DNA of 64,000 bases from Limnohabitans sp. Bal53 (GCF_003063355.1 NZ_NESH01000002.1:186001-250000); one strand, 5' to 3'. Counted from the stretch's first letter, positions 45,078 to 54,948 are shown. Numbers and translations: made by a program. Notes: generated by a model not told the origin, from the sequence alone.

Positions 45078-45749
45078 TTATATGACGAAGCTGTTGCGAA
45101 TCAGGCCCACGGCCAGGCCCTCAATGTCAAAAGGTTCCCCTGGGTGGACCAAGATGGTCGGGTAGTCGGGGTTTTCAGGGAGCAGTTCGATGCCATTGGC
45201 GGTTTTGTGCAACCGTTTGACCGTGACTTCATCGCCCAAGCGGGCCACCACAATTTGGCCATTGCGCACTTCTTTGGTTGATTTGACGGCCAACAAGTCA
45301 CCGTCCATGATGCCTGCATCGCGCATGGACATGCCGCGCACGCGCAGCAAGTAGTCGGGTTGTTGGGCAAACAGGCTGCTTTCGAGTTGGTAGGTCCTGT
45401 CGACGTGTTCTTGCGCCAGGATGGGCGAGCCCGCAGCCACGCGACCCACCAAAGGCAAACACAATTGACCCAGGCCGGGCAGGCTCAGGCTGAACAAATC
45501 CGAAGGCGCGCGCGAGCTGCTGCGCGAGCTGCCCTTGAGCCGAATGCCACGCGAGGTGCCACTGACCAACTCAATTGCGCCCTTGCGGGCCAAAGCCTTG
45601 AGGTGTTCTTCGGCCGCGTTGGCCGACTTGAAGCCCAGGACGCTGGCAATTTCTGCGCGCGTTGGCGGTGCACCCGTATTGGCGATCGTGTTCTGGATCA
45701 ATTCCAGAATTTCTTGTTGCCGGGCGGTGAGTTTGGGGCTGTCGGTCAT
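45078..45749 (-). CDS. lexA: SOS repressor LexA
   Basis: A 223-residue repressor-protease. The winged helix-turn-helix is at about residues 1-70 ([20 protein letters not shown] then [20 protein letters not shown]). The self-cleavage site is A106-G107 in [12 protein letters not shown], and the Ser/Lys dyad is S141 ([20 protein letters not shown]) and K178 (VTVKRLH). A Ser-rich linker at about 72-85 is a little long. A LexA box lies 45 bp upstream of the start, so it is autoregulated; it should also repress umuC at 2935. Confidence 0.97.
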   Translation of the reverse strand: MTDSPKLTARQQEILELIQNTIANTGAPPTRAEIASVLGFKSANAAEEHLKALARKGAIELVSGTSRGIRLKGSSRSSSRAPSDLFSLSLPGLGQLCLPLVGRVAAGSPILAQEHVDRTYQLESSLFAQQPDYLLRVRGMSMRDAGIMDGDLLAVKSTKEVRNGQIVVARLGDEVTVKRLHKTANGIELLPENPDYPTILVHPGEPFDIEGLAVGLIRNSFVI

Positions 45750-45793
45750 GGCGGTCTCCTTGTGGGGACTGGGGCTGTTGTTTCATCCAGTGA

Positions 45794-45809
45794 CTGTATT
45801 TTTAAACAG
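45794..45809. promoter_or_regulatory. LexA box of lexA
   Basis: CTGTATTTTTAAACAG, with the CTGT-N8-ACAG form, 45 bp upstream of the lexA start on the minus strand. It probably overlaps the lexA promoter and gives autoregulation. Confidence 0.9.
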
Positions 45810-46006
45810 TTTTTTCAATTGTGCAAGCTCGCCATGAAAAAATAATGGAATTCAAGATGAACATCAGTGGCGTACGCATCTCATTCGTGTGTGTGCCCCG
45901 CTGATTTCAAAGTTGGCATGGGGGGTGAGGGCTGTGGCGCATTGACGCACAGAGTCTTCAGAATCCGTGGGCGTCATTGGGGCGAAAATTTGTCGTGCAC
46001 CAACAA

Positions 46007-46030
46007 CAAAGCCCCTGAAAAGGGGCTTTG
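46007..46030 (-). terminator. intrinsic terminator downstream of adk
   Basis: A 10-bp perfect stem CAAAGCCCCT / AGGGGCTTTG with a GAAA (TTTC on the minus strand) loop. On the minus strand it is followed by TTGTTGG, a modest T-rich tail. It lies 35 bp after the adk stop and would end the exbB-to-adk operon before lexA. Confidence 0.75.
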
Positions 46031-46064
46031 TGGGATAGGGCAGCTTGTTGCTGCGTGAGTTGGC

Positions 46065-46730
<666 letters not shown>

Positions 46731-46827
46731 TTATCGCTTGTCATGGAGTGGGTTTGCCGAGCCTCGAAGGGGCCCATGGTGCGGCAAACGACTTTGGTGA
46801 GAATATCACGCGAGGCTCTAGCCAGCC

Positions 46828-47622
46828 TTACGCCTCTAGCAAGGCGCGAACGCGTTGCAAATCTTCGGGTGTGTCGACCCCAGGACCCGGGGCTTGTTCG
46901 GTGGTGTGCACAGCAATTCGATGCCCGTGCCACAGGGCGCGAAGCTGCTCGAGTGACTCCAGCTGCTCGATGGGGGCCGCAGGGAGCAAGGGAAATTGCG
47001 CCAAAAAACCGGCTCGGTAGGCATAAATGCCCACATGTCGCAGGGGGGGCGGCAAGGGCAGTTGGGTGAAGGCTTCGCCGCCTGGATTGCCAGCGCTTTG
47101 ACCGTCGCGCCACCAAGGGATGGGTGCGCGGCTGAAGTACAGCGCCATCTGGCGGGCATCCATGACCACTTTGACCACATTCGGGTTGCAGAAGTCGGCC
47201 AGCTGGCTGATGGCGTGGGCGGCTGTGCTCATGCTCGCTTCGGGCCGATCGATGAGCAGCTGCGCTACTTGGTCAATCAGTGTGGGCTCGATCAAAGGTT
47301 CATCGCCTTGCACGTTGACCACCACAGCCTGATCGCTCAGGCCCAGCAGCTTGCAAGCCTCGGCCAAGCGGTCGCTGCCACTGGCATGGTCTTGGCGGGT
47401 CAAAAGGGCTTGAACGCCGTGGGATGCGCAGGCGGCCACGATGCGCTCGTCATCGGCGGCCACCACCACTTGGCGGGCGTTGGACAACATGGCGCGTTGG
47501 GCCACCCGCACCACCATGGGCAGTCCGGCGATGTCCGCCAGGGGTTTGTCCGGCAGTCGGCTGGACGCCATGCGCGCGGGGATCAGGACGGTGAAGTCGC
47601 TGTGAGTGTTGGCCAGACGCAT
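46828..47622 (-). CDS. kdsB: 3-deoxy-manno-octulosonate cytidylyltransferase
   Basis: A 264-residue enzyme that makes CMP-Kdo for lipopolysaccharide. The N-terminal motif [20 protein letters not shown], then [20 protein letters not shown] and [20 protein letters not shown] are diagnostic; [18 protein letters not shown] and [15 protein letters not shown] complete the fold. It follows the Trm112-like gene by 10 bp in the same operon. Confidence 0.97.
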   Translation of the reverse strand: MRLANTHSDFTVLIPARMASSRLPDKPLADIAGLPMVVRVAQRAMLSNARQVVVAADDERIVAACASHGVQALLTRQDHASGSDRLAEACKLLGLSDQAVVVNVQGDEPLIEPTLIDQVAQLLIDRPEASMSTAAHAISQLADFCNPNVVKVVMDARQMALYFSRAPIPWWRDGQSAGNPGGEAFTQLPLPPPLRHVGIYAYRAGFLAQFPLLPAAPIEQLESLEQLRALWHGHRIAVHTTEQAPGPGVDTPEDLQRVRALLEA

Positions 47623-47632
47623 GCGTTGTCTC

Positions 47633-47839
47633 TTAGATCGGGGGGCGCAACGCGGCCAGTTTCTCGATTTCCTCGTCGCTCAATGCGCGCGCTTCGTTTT
47701 CGAGCAAGATGGGAATGCCCTTGCGCACGGGGTAAGCCAGGCGGGCGCTGCGCGAGAGCAGCTCCTGGGTCTCGCGGTCAAAATCCAGCGGTCCTTTGGT
47801 GACCGGGCAGACCAGCAATTCAAGCAGTTTGGTGTCCAT
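47633..47839 (-). CDS. Trm112-family (UPF0434) small protein
   Basis: A 68-residue protein beginning [20 protein letters not shown] and containing [20 protein letters not shown]. It matches the YcaR/UPF0434 family, related to the zinc-ribbon activator Trm112. Here only one of the usual cysteines (VCP) is present, as in most bacterial members. Usually found between lpxK and kdsB, as here; the precise role is unknown. Confidence 0.92.
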   Translation of the reverse strand: MDTKLLELLVCPVTKGPLDFDRETQELLSRSARLAYPVRKGIPILLENEARALSDEEIEKLAALRPPI

Positions 47840-47911
47840 GGGGCAATGATAACGGTGCAGATCGGCCGGGCAGAGGCTGCAGTGGCCCGCACGCTGCCCG
47901 GTTGGGGGCTT

Positions 47912-48904
47912 TCAGCGAAAGGGTTTTTCGGCCAAACGCTGATCCAGCGCCTTCCAAAAAGCGGCTTCGGGTGTCAGCACCAAGGGGACGGCCAAGGCCT
48001 GTGGCTGGTGTTGCCAGAGTTTGGCCGCGTCTTTTTCGGTGCACAGCAAGGGGCGTTCTGTGGCCTCTGGCGCGCCGTTCGCATAGTCAAAATGGTCGGG
48101 CAAAGCGGTCGTGATCTGCAGTTGCAGGCCGGTGGCGCGCAGCATCGCAAAAAATGCCTCGGGGCGGGCCAGACCGGCGACTGCATCGACGGGCTGCCCC
48201 ATCAGGCTGGCCAAAGCCAGGCTGCGGCCTTGCGCATCGTGCGCCGTTGGAGCCAGTTGGCGCTGCGCCTGAAATCCACCTGGCAAGCCGTTGGCGCCGG
48301 TGTGCAGCAGCAAGTCCACAGGGCGTGGCCAGGGCTCACGCAAAGGACCGGCCGGCAGCAGCCACCCGTTGCCCACGCCGCGCTCGTCCATGACGCAAAT
48401 TTCCAAGTCCCGCGCCAGCGCCCAGTGCTGAAGGCCGTCGTCGCACACCAGAAGGTTGACTTCGGGGTGGGCTTGGAACAGGGCGCGCCCGGCCTCGGCG
48501 CGTGTGGCCGACACCCACACAGGTGCACCGGTTTTTTGACGGATCAGCAAGGGCTCGTCGCCCACATCGTTGGGCAGGCTGTGGGGCAGGACAGCGCGGG
48601 TGTCTCGCGTCTGGCGGCCATGGCCGCGAGAAATCACGCCCACATGCCAGCCGCGTTGCTGCAAATGCTGTACCAAGGCCATGGTCAAAGGGGTTTTGCC
48701 TGCACCACCGGCGACCACATTGCCCACGACAATCACTGGCACTGGCAGGCGATGGGCTTGCCGCCAGCCCATGCGCCAGACCAGGCCTCGTGTGGCCAGC
48801 ACGGCTGCATGCACCCAGGTAATGGGCCACAGCAGCCATGCGAACAAGCCCCGCGAAGTCCATACCCGTGGCAAAAGCAGGTGCAGCCAGTTGGTCAGGC
48901 GCAT
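47912..48904 (-). CDS. lpxK: tetraacyldisaccharide 4'-kinase LpxK
   Basis: A 330-residue membrane-associated kinase of lipid A synthesis that phosphorylates the 4' position. An N-terminal hydrophobic helix (LFAWLLWPITWVHAAVLATR) is followed by the P-loop VPVIVVGNVVAGGAGKTPLT, HVGVISRGHGRQ, LLVCDDGLQHWALARDLEIC and GNGWLLPAGPLREPWPR. The start at 48904 is 6 bp after exbD, so they are co-transcribed. Confidence 0.96.
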   Translation of the reverse strand: MRLTNWLHLLLPRVWTSRGLFAWLLWPITWVHAAVLATRGLVWRMGWRQAHRLPVPVIVVGNVVAGGAGKTPLTMALVQHLQQRGWHVGVISRGHGRQTRDTRAVLPHSLPNDVGDEPLLIRQKTGAPVWVSATRAEAGRALFQAHPEVNLLVCDDGLQHWALARDLEICVMDERGVGNGWLLPAGPLREPWPRPVDLLLHTGANGLPGGFQAQRQLAPTAHDAQGRSLALASLMGQPVDAVAGLARPEAFFAMLRATGLQLQITTALPDHFDYANGAPEATERPLLCTEKDAAKLWQHQPQALAVPLVLTPEAAFWKALDQRLAEKPFR

Positions 48905-48910
48905 GGCGTT

Positions 48911-49333
48911 TCAGGAGCCAGAGCGCTCGGGCGACTGGGTGGCGAAGGTGATTTGAGACAGCCCGGTGCGCCTGGCCGCTTCCATGGCGTTGACCACCGA
49001 TTGGTGGCTGGCCTGGGCATCGGCGCTGATCACCAAGGTTGCTTCTTTGGAGGACAAGGGGCCCAAAACGGCCGCCAAAGCACTCACCGAAGTGCCTTCA
49101 ATGGGGGATTTGTTCACCGCATATTGGCCTTGGGCGGTGACTGACAAGACAATTTGCTGTGGCCGATCTTTTTGCTTTTGGGCGTCTGCCAGCGGCAGGG
49201 TCATGTTGATTTCGGTCAGGCGAGACCACGATGTGGTGAGCATCAAAAAGATGAGCACGACCAACAGCACATCAATGAAAGGGATGAGGTTGATCTCGGG
49301 CTCAGCCGAGGGGGTGCGTTGTCGAAAGTTCAC
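48911..49333 (-). CDS. exbD: ExbD/TolR-type biopolymer transport protein
   Basis: A 140-residue inner-membrane protein with one N-terminal helix (INLIPFIDVLLVVLIFLMLT) carrying the essential Asp of the proton path, and a periplasmic domain ending in ISADAQASHQSVVNAMEAAR. With the ExbB-like protein it forms a proton-driven motor that energises TonB or Tol systems. ExbD and TolR cannot be told apart safely from the sequence; the lpxK neighbourhood is standard in Burkholderiales for the ExbBD pair. Confidence 0.9.
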   Translation of the reverse strand: MNFRQRTPSAEPEINLIPFIDVLLVVLIFLMLTTSWSRLTEINMTLPLADAQKQKDRPQQIVLSVTAQGQYAVNKSPIEGTSVSALAAVLGPLSSKEATLVISADAQASHQSVVNAMEAARRTGLSQITFATQSPERSGS

Positions 49334-49344
49334 AGCGGACTCGT

Positions 49345-49962
49345 TCAGCGGCGCAGATGGCTCAAGTGGCGGGCAAATTGTTCACTGGCCACCTCCATCG
49401 ACAGCAGCATATTGTCCACCAAGGATCTGAAATAGCGCCAGAACATGAGTGCTGGAATCGCCACGATCAGGCCAAATGCGGTGTTGTACAGGGCCACAGA
49501 GATGCCGTAAGCCAGTTGGGCCGGCTGGCCTGTGCCAGCCGTCTGGGCCGCAAAAATCTCGATCATGCCGATGACGGTGCCGAGCAATCCCAGCAAAGGT
49601 GCCGCTGAAGCGATGGTGCCCAGGGTCGTCAGATAACGCTCCAAATGCCGCCCGGCCAAGCGGCCAGCCATTTCCATGTGCGCCCGGATGTCCTCATCCG
49701 ATGCGGTAGGGTTTTTTTGCAGGCAGCGCAGACCGCTGGCCAAAACGGGTCCGAGCAAGCCTTTTTTCTCAAGTTGCACCACCGAAGCTTCGGGGGGAAC
49801 ACCGCGACGGGTGATTTCCACAGCCTGTTCCATTGTCTGGGGGGGCAAGATTTTGCCGGCACGCAGCTGAAACAGGCGCTCAAGGATCAATGCCAAAGCC
49901 AAAACGGAGCACAAGATGAGCGGCCAGATGGGCCATCCGGCGGCTTGAATAATGGATAACAA
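49345..49962 (-). CDS. exbB: ExbB/TolQ/MotA-type proton channel protein
   Basis: A 205-residue protein with three hydrophobic helices: near the N-terminus (WPIWPLILCSVLALALILER), at about 112-140 (LGTIASAAPLLGLLGTVIGM) and at about 155-180 (ISVALYNTAFGLIVAIPALM). The GLLGTV and NTAFGL motifs are family hallmarks. First gene of a six-gene minus-strand operon (exbB-exbD-lpxK-trm112-kdsB-adk) that couples energy transduction and lipid A/Kdo synthesis. It is divergent from xseA. Confidence 0.92.
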   Translation of the reverse strand: MLSIIQAAGWPIWPLILCSVLALALILERLFQLRAGKILPPQTMEQAVEITRRGVPPEASVVQLEKKGLLGPVLASGLRCLQKNPTASDEDIRAHMEMAGRLAGRHLERYLTTLGTIASAAPLLGLLGTVIGMIEIFAAQTAGTGQPAQLAYGISVALYNTAFGLIVAIPALMFWRYFRSLVDNMLLSMEVASEQFARHLSHLRR

Positions 49963-50315
49963 AACAGTTCCTTACAAGGGAGACGGAGTGACAAAAGCGG
50001 GTGATTATGGACGATGACTTGCGTTCTTGGCGCGTGCTCAGAAGATGGCCAACAAGCATTCAATGGGATGCCCAAGCTGTGGATAACTTTGTGAAGAAGT
50101 CGGCTTTTTCTGGTTGAATATGAGTTTTTTAGTTTTATATTTTGCCGAAATAATTTATTTGAAAACTGAAAATACAAGACAAATCAAGTACTTGGGCTTT
50201 TTGCAGAGTATGGGTAATGGTCTTGTGCCTTGGTAGAGGTCAAAGCTCAAGCCTGTGGAAGACTGGCCGACAGTGCCTGCGGCGAGGCGTCTGCTTGCTG
50301 TAGGAGAATCGAGGC
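49963..50315. other. divergent promoter region of exbB operon and xseA
   Basis: A 353-bp gap without a gene. The stretch 50100-50190 is strongly AT-rich (for example TTTTTTAGTTTTATATTTTG) in an otherwise GC-rich segment, so it probably holds the promoters of both arms. I could not find a convincing Fur box. TAGGAG before the xseA start is its ribosome site, not a REP. Confidence 0.5.
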
Positions 50316-51671
50316 ATGATTCCTTCAGAAATGAAAAAAAACCGTGCCTGGACGGTGTCTGCGTTGTGCCGCGCGGTGGCCGATAGCCTGGACGCCCAGT
50401 TCAACCCGGTCAGTGTGCGCGGTGAGATTTCGGGGTTTTCGCGTGCTGCCAGTGGGCATTGTTATTTCTCCATCAAGGACGACACAGGCCAGATCCGCTG
50501 TGCCATGTTTCGGCGTGCCGCCAGCTTGATGGACTTTGTCCCGCGTGATGGTGAACTGGTCGAAGTGCGGGGTCGTTTGGGCGTGTATGAAGCCCGGGGT
50601 GATCTGCAGCTGATTGTTGAATCCATGGAACGCGCAGGGCAGGGCGCATTGTTTGAGCAGTTTTTGCGTCTGAAGGCCCAACTCGAAGCCGAGGGCCTGT
50701 TCGATCCCGCCCACAAACGCGCTTTGCCCGCGCAGCCCCGTGCCATTGGGGTGGTCACGTCTTTGGGCGCTGCCGCTTGGCACGACGTGGTGACCGCCTT
50801 GCAGCGGCGCGTGCCGCACATTCCGGTGTTGATGGCCCCGGCCTTGGTGCAGGGCGCTGGCGCTGCGGCCACACTGGCGCAGGCTTTGCAAAACATCTAC
50901 GCCCTCACGGCCGAAGACAACCCGCTGTGTCCGCCCGTGGACGTGATTTTGCTGGTGCGCGGTGGCGGCTCGATGGAGGACCTGTGGTCGTTCAACGATG
51001 AAAACCTGGCCCGCTTGATCGCCCAAAGTCCGGTGCCGCTGATTTGCGGCGTGGGTCACGAGACGGATTTCACCATCGCCGATTTTGTGGCCGACGTGCG
51101 TGCCCCGACACCTACAGCCGCAGCCGAGATGGCCGCGAGCGACCGGGGTGTGGGCCTCGAAGCCCTGTCGGTGCTGGCGCACCGCCTGAGCCGGGGGCTG
51201 TTGCGACAGCAAGACCGGCAGGCACAACGTCTGGATGCGGTGGCGGCGCGCTTGGGCGTGGGTTTGGTCCGCCAACAAGAGCGGCAAAGCCAGCGGCTGA
51301 GCGCGGTGGCGGCACGTCTGGGCCGCCCGCAAGCCTTGTTGGGCCAGCACAACCAGTGGCTGGACCGTTTGGCCGGTCGTTTGCAGACGGGGGTCCGAAG
51401 CCAATGGGTGGGGCAGGGCCATCAGTTGGAGCGTCTGAGCGACCGTTTGGGTTTCAACCGGGATCAGCAAGTGCCGCAACGCGCCCAGCGCCTGGAGCGG
51501 GCCGCTTTGCGTTTGTCGTCGGTGGACCCGCGTCAAGTGCTGGAGCGCGGTTATGCCTGGCTCACCGATGAGCACGGCCAAGCCTTGACCCATGCGGCCC
51601 AATTTCAGCCGGGTCAGGCGGTGCGGGCGACATTGGCGGATGGGGATGTGCCTTTGACGGTGAGCCCTTGA
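50316..51671 (+). CDS. xseA: exodeoxyribonuclease VII large subunit
   Basis: A 451-residue nuclease subunit that degrades single-stranded DNA with XseB (not encoded here). An N-terminal OB domain reads FNPVSVRGEISGFSRAASGH then CYFSIKD; the catalytic domain has PRAIGVVTSLGAAAWHDVVT, VILLVRGGGSMEDLWSFNDE and ICGVGHETDFTIADFVADVR, then APTPTAAAEMA. The C-terminal coiled-coil contains a nearly exact 22-residue repeat (RQQDRQAQRLDAVAARLG, then RQQERQSQRLSAVAARLG). The VDPRQVLERGYAWL ending is typical. It precedes sodB on the same strand. Confidence 0.96.
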   Translation: MIPSEMKKNRAWTVSALCRAVADSLDAQFNPVSVRGEISGFSRAASGHCYFSIKDDTGQIRCAMFRRAASLMDFVPRDGELVEVRGRLGVYEARGDLQLIVESMERAGQGALFEQFLRLKAQLEAEGLFDPAHKRALPAQPRAIGVVTSLGAAAWHDVVTALQRRVPHIPVLMAPALVQGAGAAATLAQALQNIYALTAEDNPLCPPVDVILLVRGGGSMEDLWSFNDENLARLIAQSPVPLICGVGHETDFTIADFVADVRAPTPTAAAEMAASDRGVGLEALSVLAHRLSRGLLRQQDRQAQRLDAVAARLGVGLVRQQERQSQRLSAVAARLGRPQALLGQHNQWLDRLAGRLQTGVRSQWVGQGHQLERLSDRLGFNRDQQVPQRAQRLERAALRLSSVDPRQVLERGYAWLTDEHGQALTHAAQFQPGQAVRATLADGDVPLTVSP

Positions 51672-51717
51672 GTTTTGTTTGACGGGCCAGCTGTTTGGGG
51701 TGGGCCGTTTCGGCGTA

Positions 51718-51773
51718 GTCGTTATGGGTAATTCTTTATGGGGCAGTCGCTATGGGTAAGCCGTCATGGGCCG
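51718..51773. repeat. two tandem copies of a 28-bp unit
   Basis: Copy 1 (51718-51745) and copy 2 (51746-51773) share GTCG-Y-TATGGGTAA, six unmatched bases, then ATGGG-S-C. They directly precede and slightly overlap the long hairpin at 51768. Confidence 0.65.
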
Positions 51774-51827
51774 GGGCCTGGGCACCTCATGAGGAAGTAC
51801 CCAAAATCGGTGCCCAGGCCCCGGCCC
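51768..51827. repeat. long hairpin element, copy 1 (upstream of sodB)
   Basis: Arms 51768-51786 (GGGCCGGGGCCTGGGCACC) and 51809-51827 are perfect reverse complements (19 bp). The 22-nt loop (51787-51808) begins TCATG, contains AGTACC and ends AAATC. The same loop, reversed, and a similar closing stem occur at 52740-52811. Confidence 0.85.
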
Positions 51828-52044
51828 AGGACGGCGGTGGACGGTGTGGACTGTGCACCCATTTTTGGGGAACCTCAAACCCAAGCTCAGATGCATTGGT
51901 TCTCGATGGCGGCGGTCAGTGTTTTCTGTGCGGCCTGAACTTGGCTTCGTTGCTTTTCAGTGACCTGCAGCGCTCTAGGGCGATCACGCTGCCCCTAAAA
52001 TGAATGGGTTTACCCTCAACCCGCAACAACAAAAGGACATCCTC

Positions 52045-52626
52045 ATGGAACACACCTTGCCCGCATTGCCTTACGCGATCGACGCTTTGGCCCCTCACTA
52101 CAGCCAGGAAACCCTGGAGTTTCACCACGGCAAGCACCACAACGCTTACGTCGTGAACCTGAACAACCTGCAAAAAGGCACTGAGTTCGAGAGCATGTCC
52201 CTCGAAGAAATCATCAAGAAGTCCAGCGGCGGCATCTACAACAACTCGGCCCAGATCTGGAACCACACCTTCTTTTGGAACTGCATGAAGCCCAATGGCG
52301 GCGGCGAGCCCACAGGCGCCCTGGCCACAGCCATCAACGCCAAGTTCGGCAGCTACGCCGCCTTCAAAGAAGCCTTCGTCAAGAGCGCCGTGGGCAACTT
52401 CGGCTCCGGCTGGACATGGCTGGTCAAGAAAGCCGACGGTTCGGTCGACATCGTCAACATGGGCGCCGCAGGCACCCCCCTGACCACTGGCGACACCGCC
52501 TTGTTGACCGTGGACGTATGGGAACACGCCTACTACATCGACTACCGCAACATGCGCCCCAAGTTCGTTGAGACCTTCCTCGACAAACTGGTGAACTGGT
52601 CTTTCGCTGAGAAAAACTTCGCCTGA
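52045..52626 (+). CDS. sodB: iron superoxide dismutase
   Basis: A 193-residue Fe-type superoxide dismutase. Metal ligands are the His in [13 protein letters not shown], His in [12 protein letters not shown], and Asp/His in [40 protein letters not shown] and [14 protein letters not shown] place it in the Fe/Mn family, with the Fe type favoured by the order of residues around the active-site Gln/Gly. AAAGGA lies ten bases before the ATG; the frame is open 15 codons further upstream but lacks conservation. It is bracketed by the two hairpin elements. Confidence 0.95.
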   Translation: MEHTLPALPYAIDALAPHYSQETLEFHHGKHHNAYVVNLNNLQKGTEFESMSLEEIIKKSSGGIYNNSAQIWNHTFFWNCMKPNGGGEPTGALATAINAKFGSYAAFKEAFVKSAVGNFGSGWTWLVKKADGSVDIVNMGAAGTPLTTGDTALLTVDVWEHAYYIDYRNMRPKFVETFLDKLVNWSFAEKNFA

Positions 52627-52646
52627 TCGTGGTTTTCTCCAACTCA

Positions 52647-52670
52647 AAAAGCCCGCTGATGCGGGCTTTT
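52647..52670 (+). terminator. intrinsic terminator of sodB
   Basis: Stem AAAAGCCCGC / GCGGGCTTTT with a TGAT loop, followed by TTACTTTCTT. It starts 20 bp after the sodB stop and has the full form of a Rho-independent terminator. Confidence 0.9.
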
Positions 52671-52739
52671 TACTTTCTTCAGCTTGGAGATTTCGGACCG
52701 GAAGAAGCGGATCTGCATTGAGGTGCAGAACCACCGAGC

Positions 52740-52811
52740 TGAGAACGGGGTGGGGCAGGGCGCCGATTTCTGGTACTCCAGCATGAGGCGCCCGGCCCCA
52801 CCCCGTTCTCA
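52740..52811. repeat. long hairpin element, copy 2 (downstream of sodB, inverted)
   Basis: Outer arms 52740-52756 (TGAGAACGGGGTGGGGC) and 52795-52811 pair perfectly (17 bp); after one A-G mismatch, inner arms GGGCGCC and GGCGCCC pair. The 22-nt loop (52765-52786) is the reverse complement of the copy-1 loop at 17 of 22 positions. It lies between the sodB terminator and the convergent SDR gene. Confidence 0.85.
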
Positions 52812-52828
52812 GCGGCGCTCGACAATGC

Positions 52829-53590
52829 TCAGCGAATCATCATCCCGCCATCCGCCACGATGGTCTGCCCCGTCACATACTGCCCAGCCGGGCTCGCCAA
52901 AAACACGGCCACCCCGCCAATGTCGTCGGGCTCGCCCATGCGGCGCAGCGGTGTTTCGCTGTTGTACTTGGCGCTCATCACCGGGTCCTCGTGCAGGGCC
53001 TTGGCAAAGTCCGTCTTGATCAGGCCCGGGGCGATGCAGTTCACCCGGATGTTGTCCGGGCCCCATTCCACTGCCAGATTGCGCGCCAGCTGCATGTCGG
53101 CCGCCTTGGACAGGTTGTAAGCCCCAATCACTGACGAGCCGTGCAGCCCGCCAATGGACGACACGATCACGATGGCCCCGTCTTTTTGAGCCTTCATGTC
53201 GGGGTAGACCAGGTTGCACAACCAGGCGTTCGACAACACGTTGTTGCGCATGACCTTGTCAAACACCTCGTCGCTCATACCGGTGGACGGGCCGTAATAG
53301 GGGTTGGTGGCCGCATTGCACACCAAGATGTCGATCGGTCCCCAGGCAGCCCGGGTTTGCGCGATCAGGTTTTGCAGCTGCTCCTTGTTGGAGATGCTCG
53401 CCGCAATCGCCATCGCCTCGCCGCCTGCAGCCTGGATCTCCTTGACCACCACTTCGCAAGCGTCTTGCTTGCGGCTGGACACCACCACTTTGGTGCCTTG
53501 CTGGGCCAGCTGGTGCGCAATGGAGCGGCCAATGCCCCGGCTGGAGCCCGTGACGACGGCGACTTTGCCTTTGAGGTTGAACAGCGACAT
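52829..53590 (-). CDS. SDR-family oxidoreductase
   Basis: A 253-residue short-chain dehydrogenase. The cofactor motif is KVAVVTGSSRGIGRSIAHQL, then NAATNP, the catalytic Ser in GAIVIVSSIGGLHGSSVIGA, YNLSKAADMQLARNLAVEWG (Tyr/Lys) and VNCIAPGLIKTDF. It reduces or oxidises an alcohol/ketone with NAD(P)H; the substrate is unknown. The start at 53590 has GGAGA ten bases upstream and begins at the conserved SLFNLKGKV; the longer frame is rejected. Confidence 0.93.
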   Translation of the reverse strand: MSLFNLKGKVAVVTGSSRGIGRSIAHQLAQQGTKVVVSSRKQDACEVVVKEIQAAGGEAMAIAASISNKEQLQNLIAQTRAAWGPIDILVCNAATNPYYGPSTGMSDEVFDKVMRNNVLSNAWLCNLVYPDMKAQKDGAIVIVSSIGGLHGSSVIGAYNLSKAADMQLARNLAVEWGPDNIRVNCIAPGLIKTDFAKALHEDPVMSAKYNSETPLRRMGEPDDIGGVAVFLASPAGQYVTGQTIVADGGMMIR

Positions 53591-53789
53591 GAAACGGTCT
53601 CCTGGTTGAATGTTGAACAGTCTGCCCGTGCGTGCCTCAGGTGTCTGTCTTGCGGGTGTCACCCTGTGGGGGCGCCAGTCCTTGTGAGTGCACGCACCTC
53701 AAGTCGGTGAACAGTGGCCTGCTAAAGCCGCTATCGCGGTGAGGACACCGCTGCCACAAAAGACCGGTCTGTGCGCCACAATAGGACCC

Positions 53790-54899
53790 ATGGAACAAGT
53801 TGATGCTGTCGTGATCGGGGCCGGCGTGGTCGGCCTGGCTGTGGGGCGGGCGCTGGCGCTGTCGGGCCGTGAGGTGCTGGTGCTCGAGTCGGAAAACGCC
53901 ATGGGCACGGGGACCAGCTCGCGCAACAGCGAGGTCATCCACGCGGGCATTTACTACCCTGCAGGCTCGCTCAAAGCGCGGCTGTGCGTGCAAGGCAAGG
54001 CCATGCTGTACGCCTATTGCGCCGAGCGTGGCGTGGCGCACCAGCGCCTGGGCAAGTTGATCGTGGCCACCAGCCCTGAGCAAGTGCTGGCGCTGGACGG
54101 AATCCGGGCCAAGGCCGCCGCCAACGGCGTGCACGACCTGCAAAAACTCAGCGCCGCTGAGGCCCAAGCATTGGAGCCTGCACTGGCCTGCGAAGCCGCT
54201 TTGCTCTCCCCCAGCACGGGTGTGGTCGACAGCCACGGCTTCATGCTCGCACTGCAAGGGGACATGGAAAATGCAGGTGGTCTGCTGGCGCTGGTCTCGC
54301 CCGTGCAGCACATAGGCCTAAAGCACGGCACAGCCACGCACCCGATCCGTGTGACCACACAAGACGGCACCGAGCTGGCTTGCCAAGTGCTGGTCAACGC
54401 CGCTGGCTTGAATGCTGTGTCGGTGGCACGTGCCATGGCGGGTCTGGACGCCGGTCTGCTGCCTCAGGCGCATTTCGCCAAGGGCAATTACTTCACGCTG
54501 GCGGGCAAGGCCCCGTTTTCGCGCCTGATCTACCCCGTGCCCGAAGCGGCCGGACTGGGCGTGCATTTGACGCTCGATTTGGGCGGTCAGGCCAAGTTCG
54601 GGCCTGATGTGCAGTGGGTCCAGGATCCTTCTGACCTGCAAGTCGACCCGCGCCGGGGCGACGCTTTTTATGCCGAGGTGCGCAAATACTGGCCTGCCTT
54701 GCAAGACGGTGCCTTGCAGGCGGGTTATGCGGGCATGCGTCCCAAAATCAATGCCCCGCACGAAGCAGCGGCCGACTTCATGATCCAGGGCCCGGCCGAG
54801 CACGGCGTGCCGGGGCTGGTGAACTTGCTGGGCATCGAGTCGCCGGGTTTGACGAGCTCTTTGGCCATCGCGCAAGAGGTCTGCGACCGGCTACTGTGA
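53790..54899 (+). CDS. FAD-dependent oxidoreductase (LhgO-like)
   Basis: A 369-residue DAO-family flavoprotein. The FAD motif is [20 protein letters not shown], then [40 protein letters not shown] and [15 protein letters not shown]. This fits L-2-hydroxyglutarate oxidase-type proteins, which oxidise L-2-hydroxyglutarate to 2-oxoglutarate. Close family members vary in substrate, so the assignment is tentative. The ATG at 53790 is directly before the FAD motif. It is 49 bp from the thioesterase-like gene. Confidence 0.85.
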   Translation: MEQVDAVVIGAGVVGLAVGRALALSGREVLVLESENAMGTGTSSRNSEVIHAGIYYPAGSLKARLCVQGKAMLYAYCAERGVAHQRLGKLIVATSPEQVLALDGIRAKAAANGVHDLQKLSAAEAQALEPALACEAALLSPSTGVVDSHGFMLALQGDMENAGGLLALVSPVQHIGLKHGTATHPIRVTTQDGTELACQVLVNAAGLNAVSVARAMAGLDAGLLPQAHFAKGNYFTLAGKAPFSRLIYPVPEAAGLGVHLTLDLGGQAKFGPDVQWVQDPSDLQVDPRRGDAFYAEVRKYWPALQDGALQAGYAGMRPKINAPHEAAADFMIQGPAEHGVPGLVNLLGIESPGLTSSLAIAQEVCDRLL

Positions 54900-54948
54900 G
54901 CTCTTTCGTGACAGCGCCAAGGGTCTTGGTGCGCCTACCATCGGGCAC

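Larger units (their letters stand above)
51672..52044. other. repeat-rich gap between xseA and sodB
   Basis: A 373-bp region without a gene. It contains two tandem copies of a 28-bp unit (51718-51773) that run directly into a 19-bp perfect inverted repeat (51768-51827), then about 190 bp before sodB in which I see nothing more than the probable sodB promoter. Confidence 0.6.

Noticed and set aside
50296..50312. TGTAGGAGAAT before xseA as a REP head
   Set aside because: There is no palindrome behind it; TAGGAG is the ribosome site of xseA.
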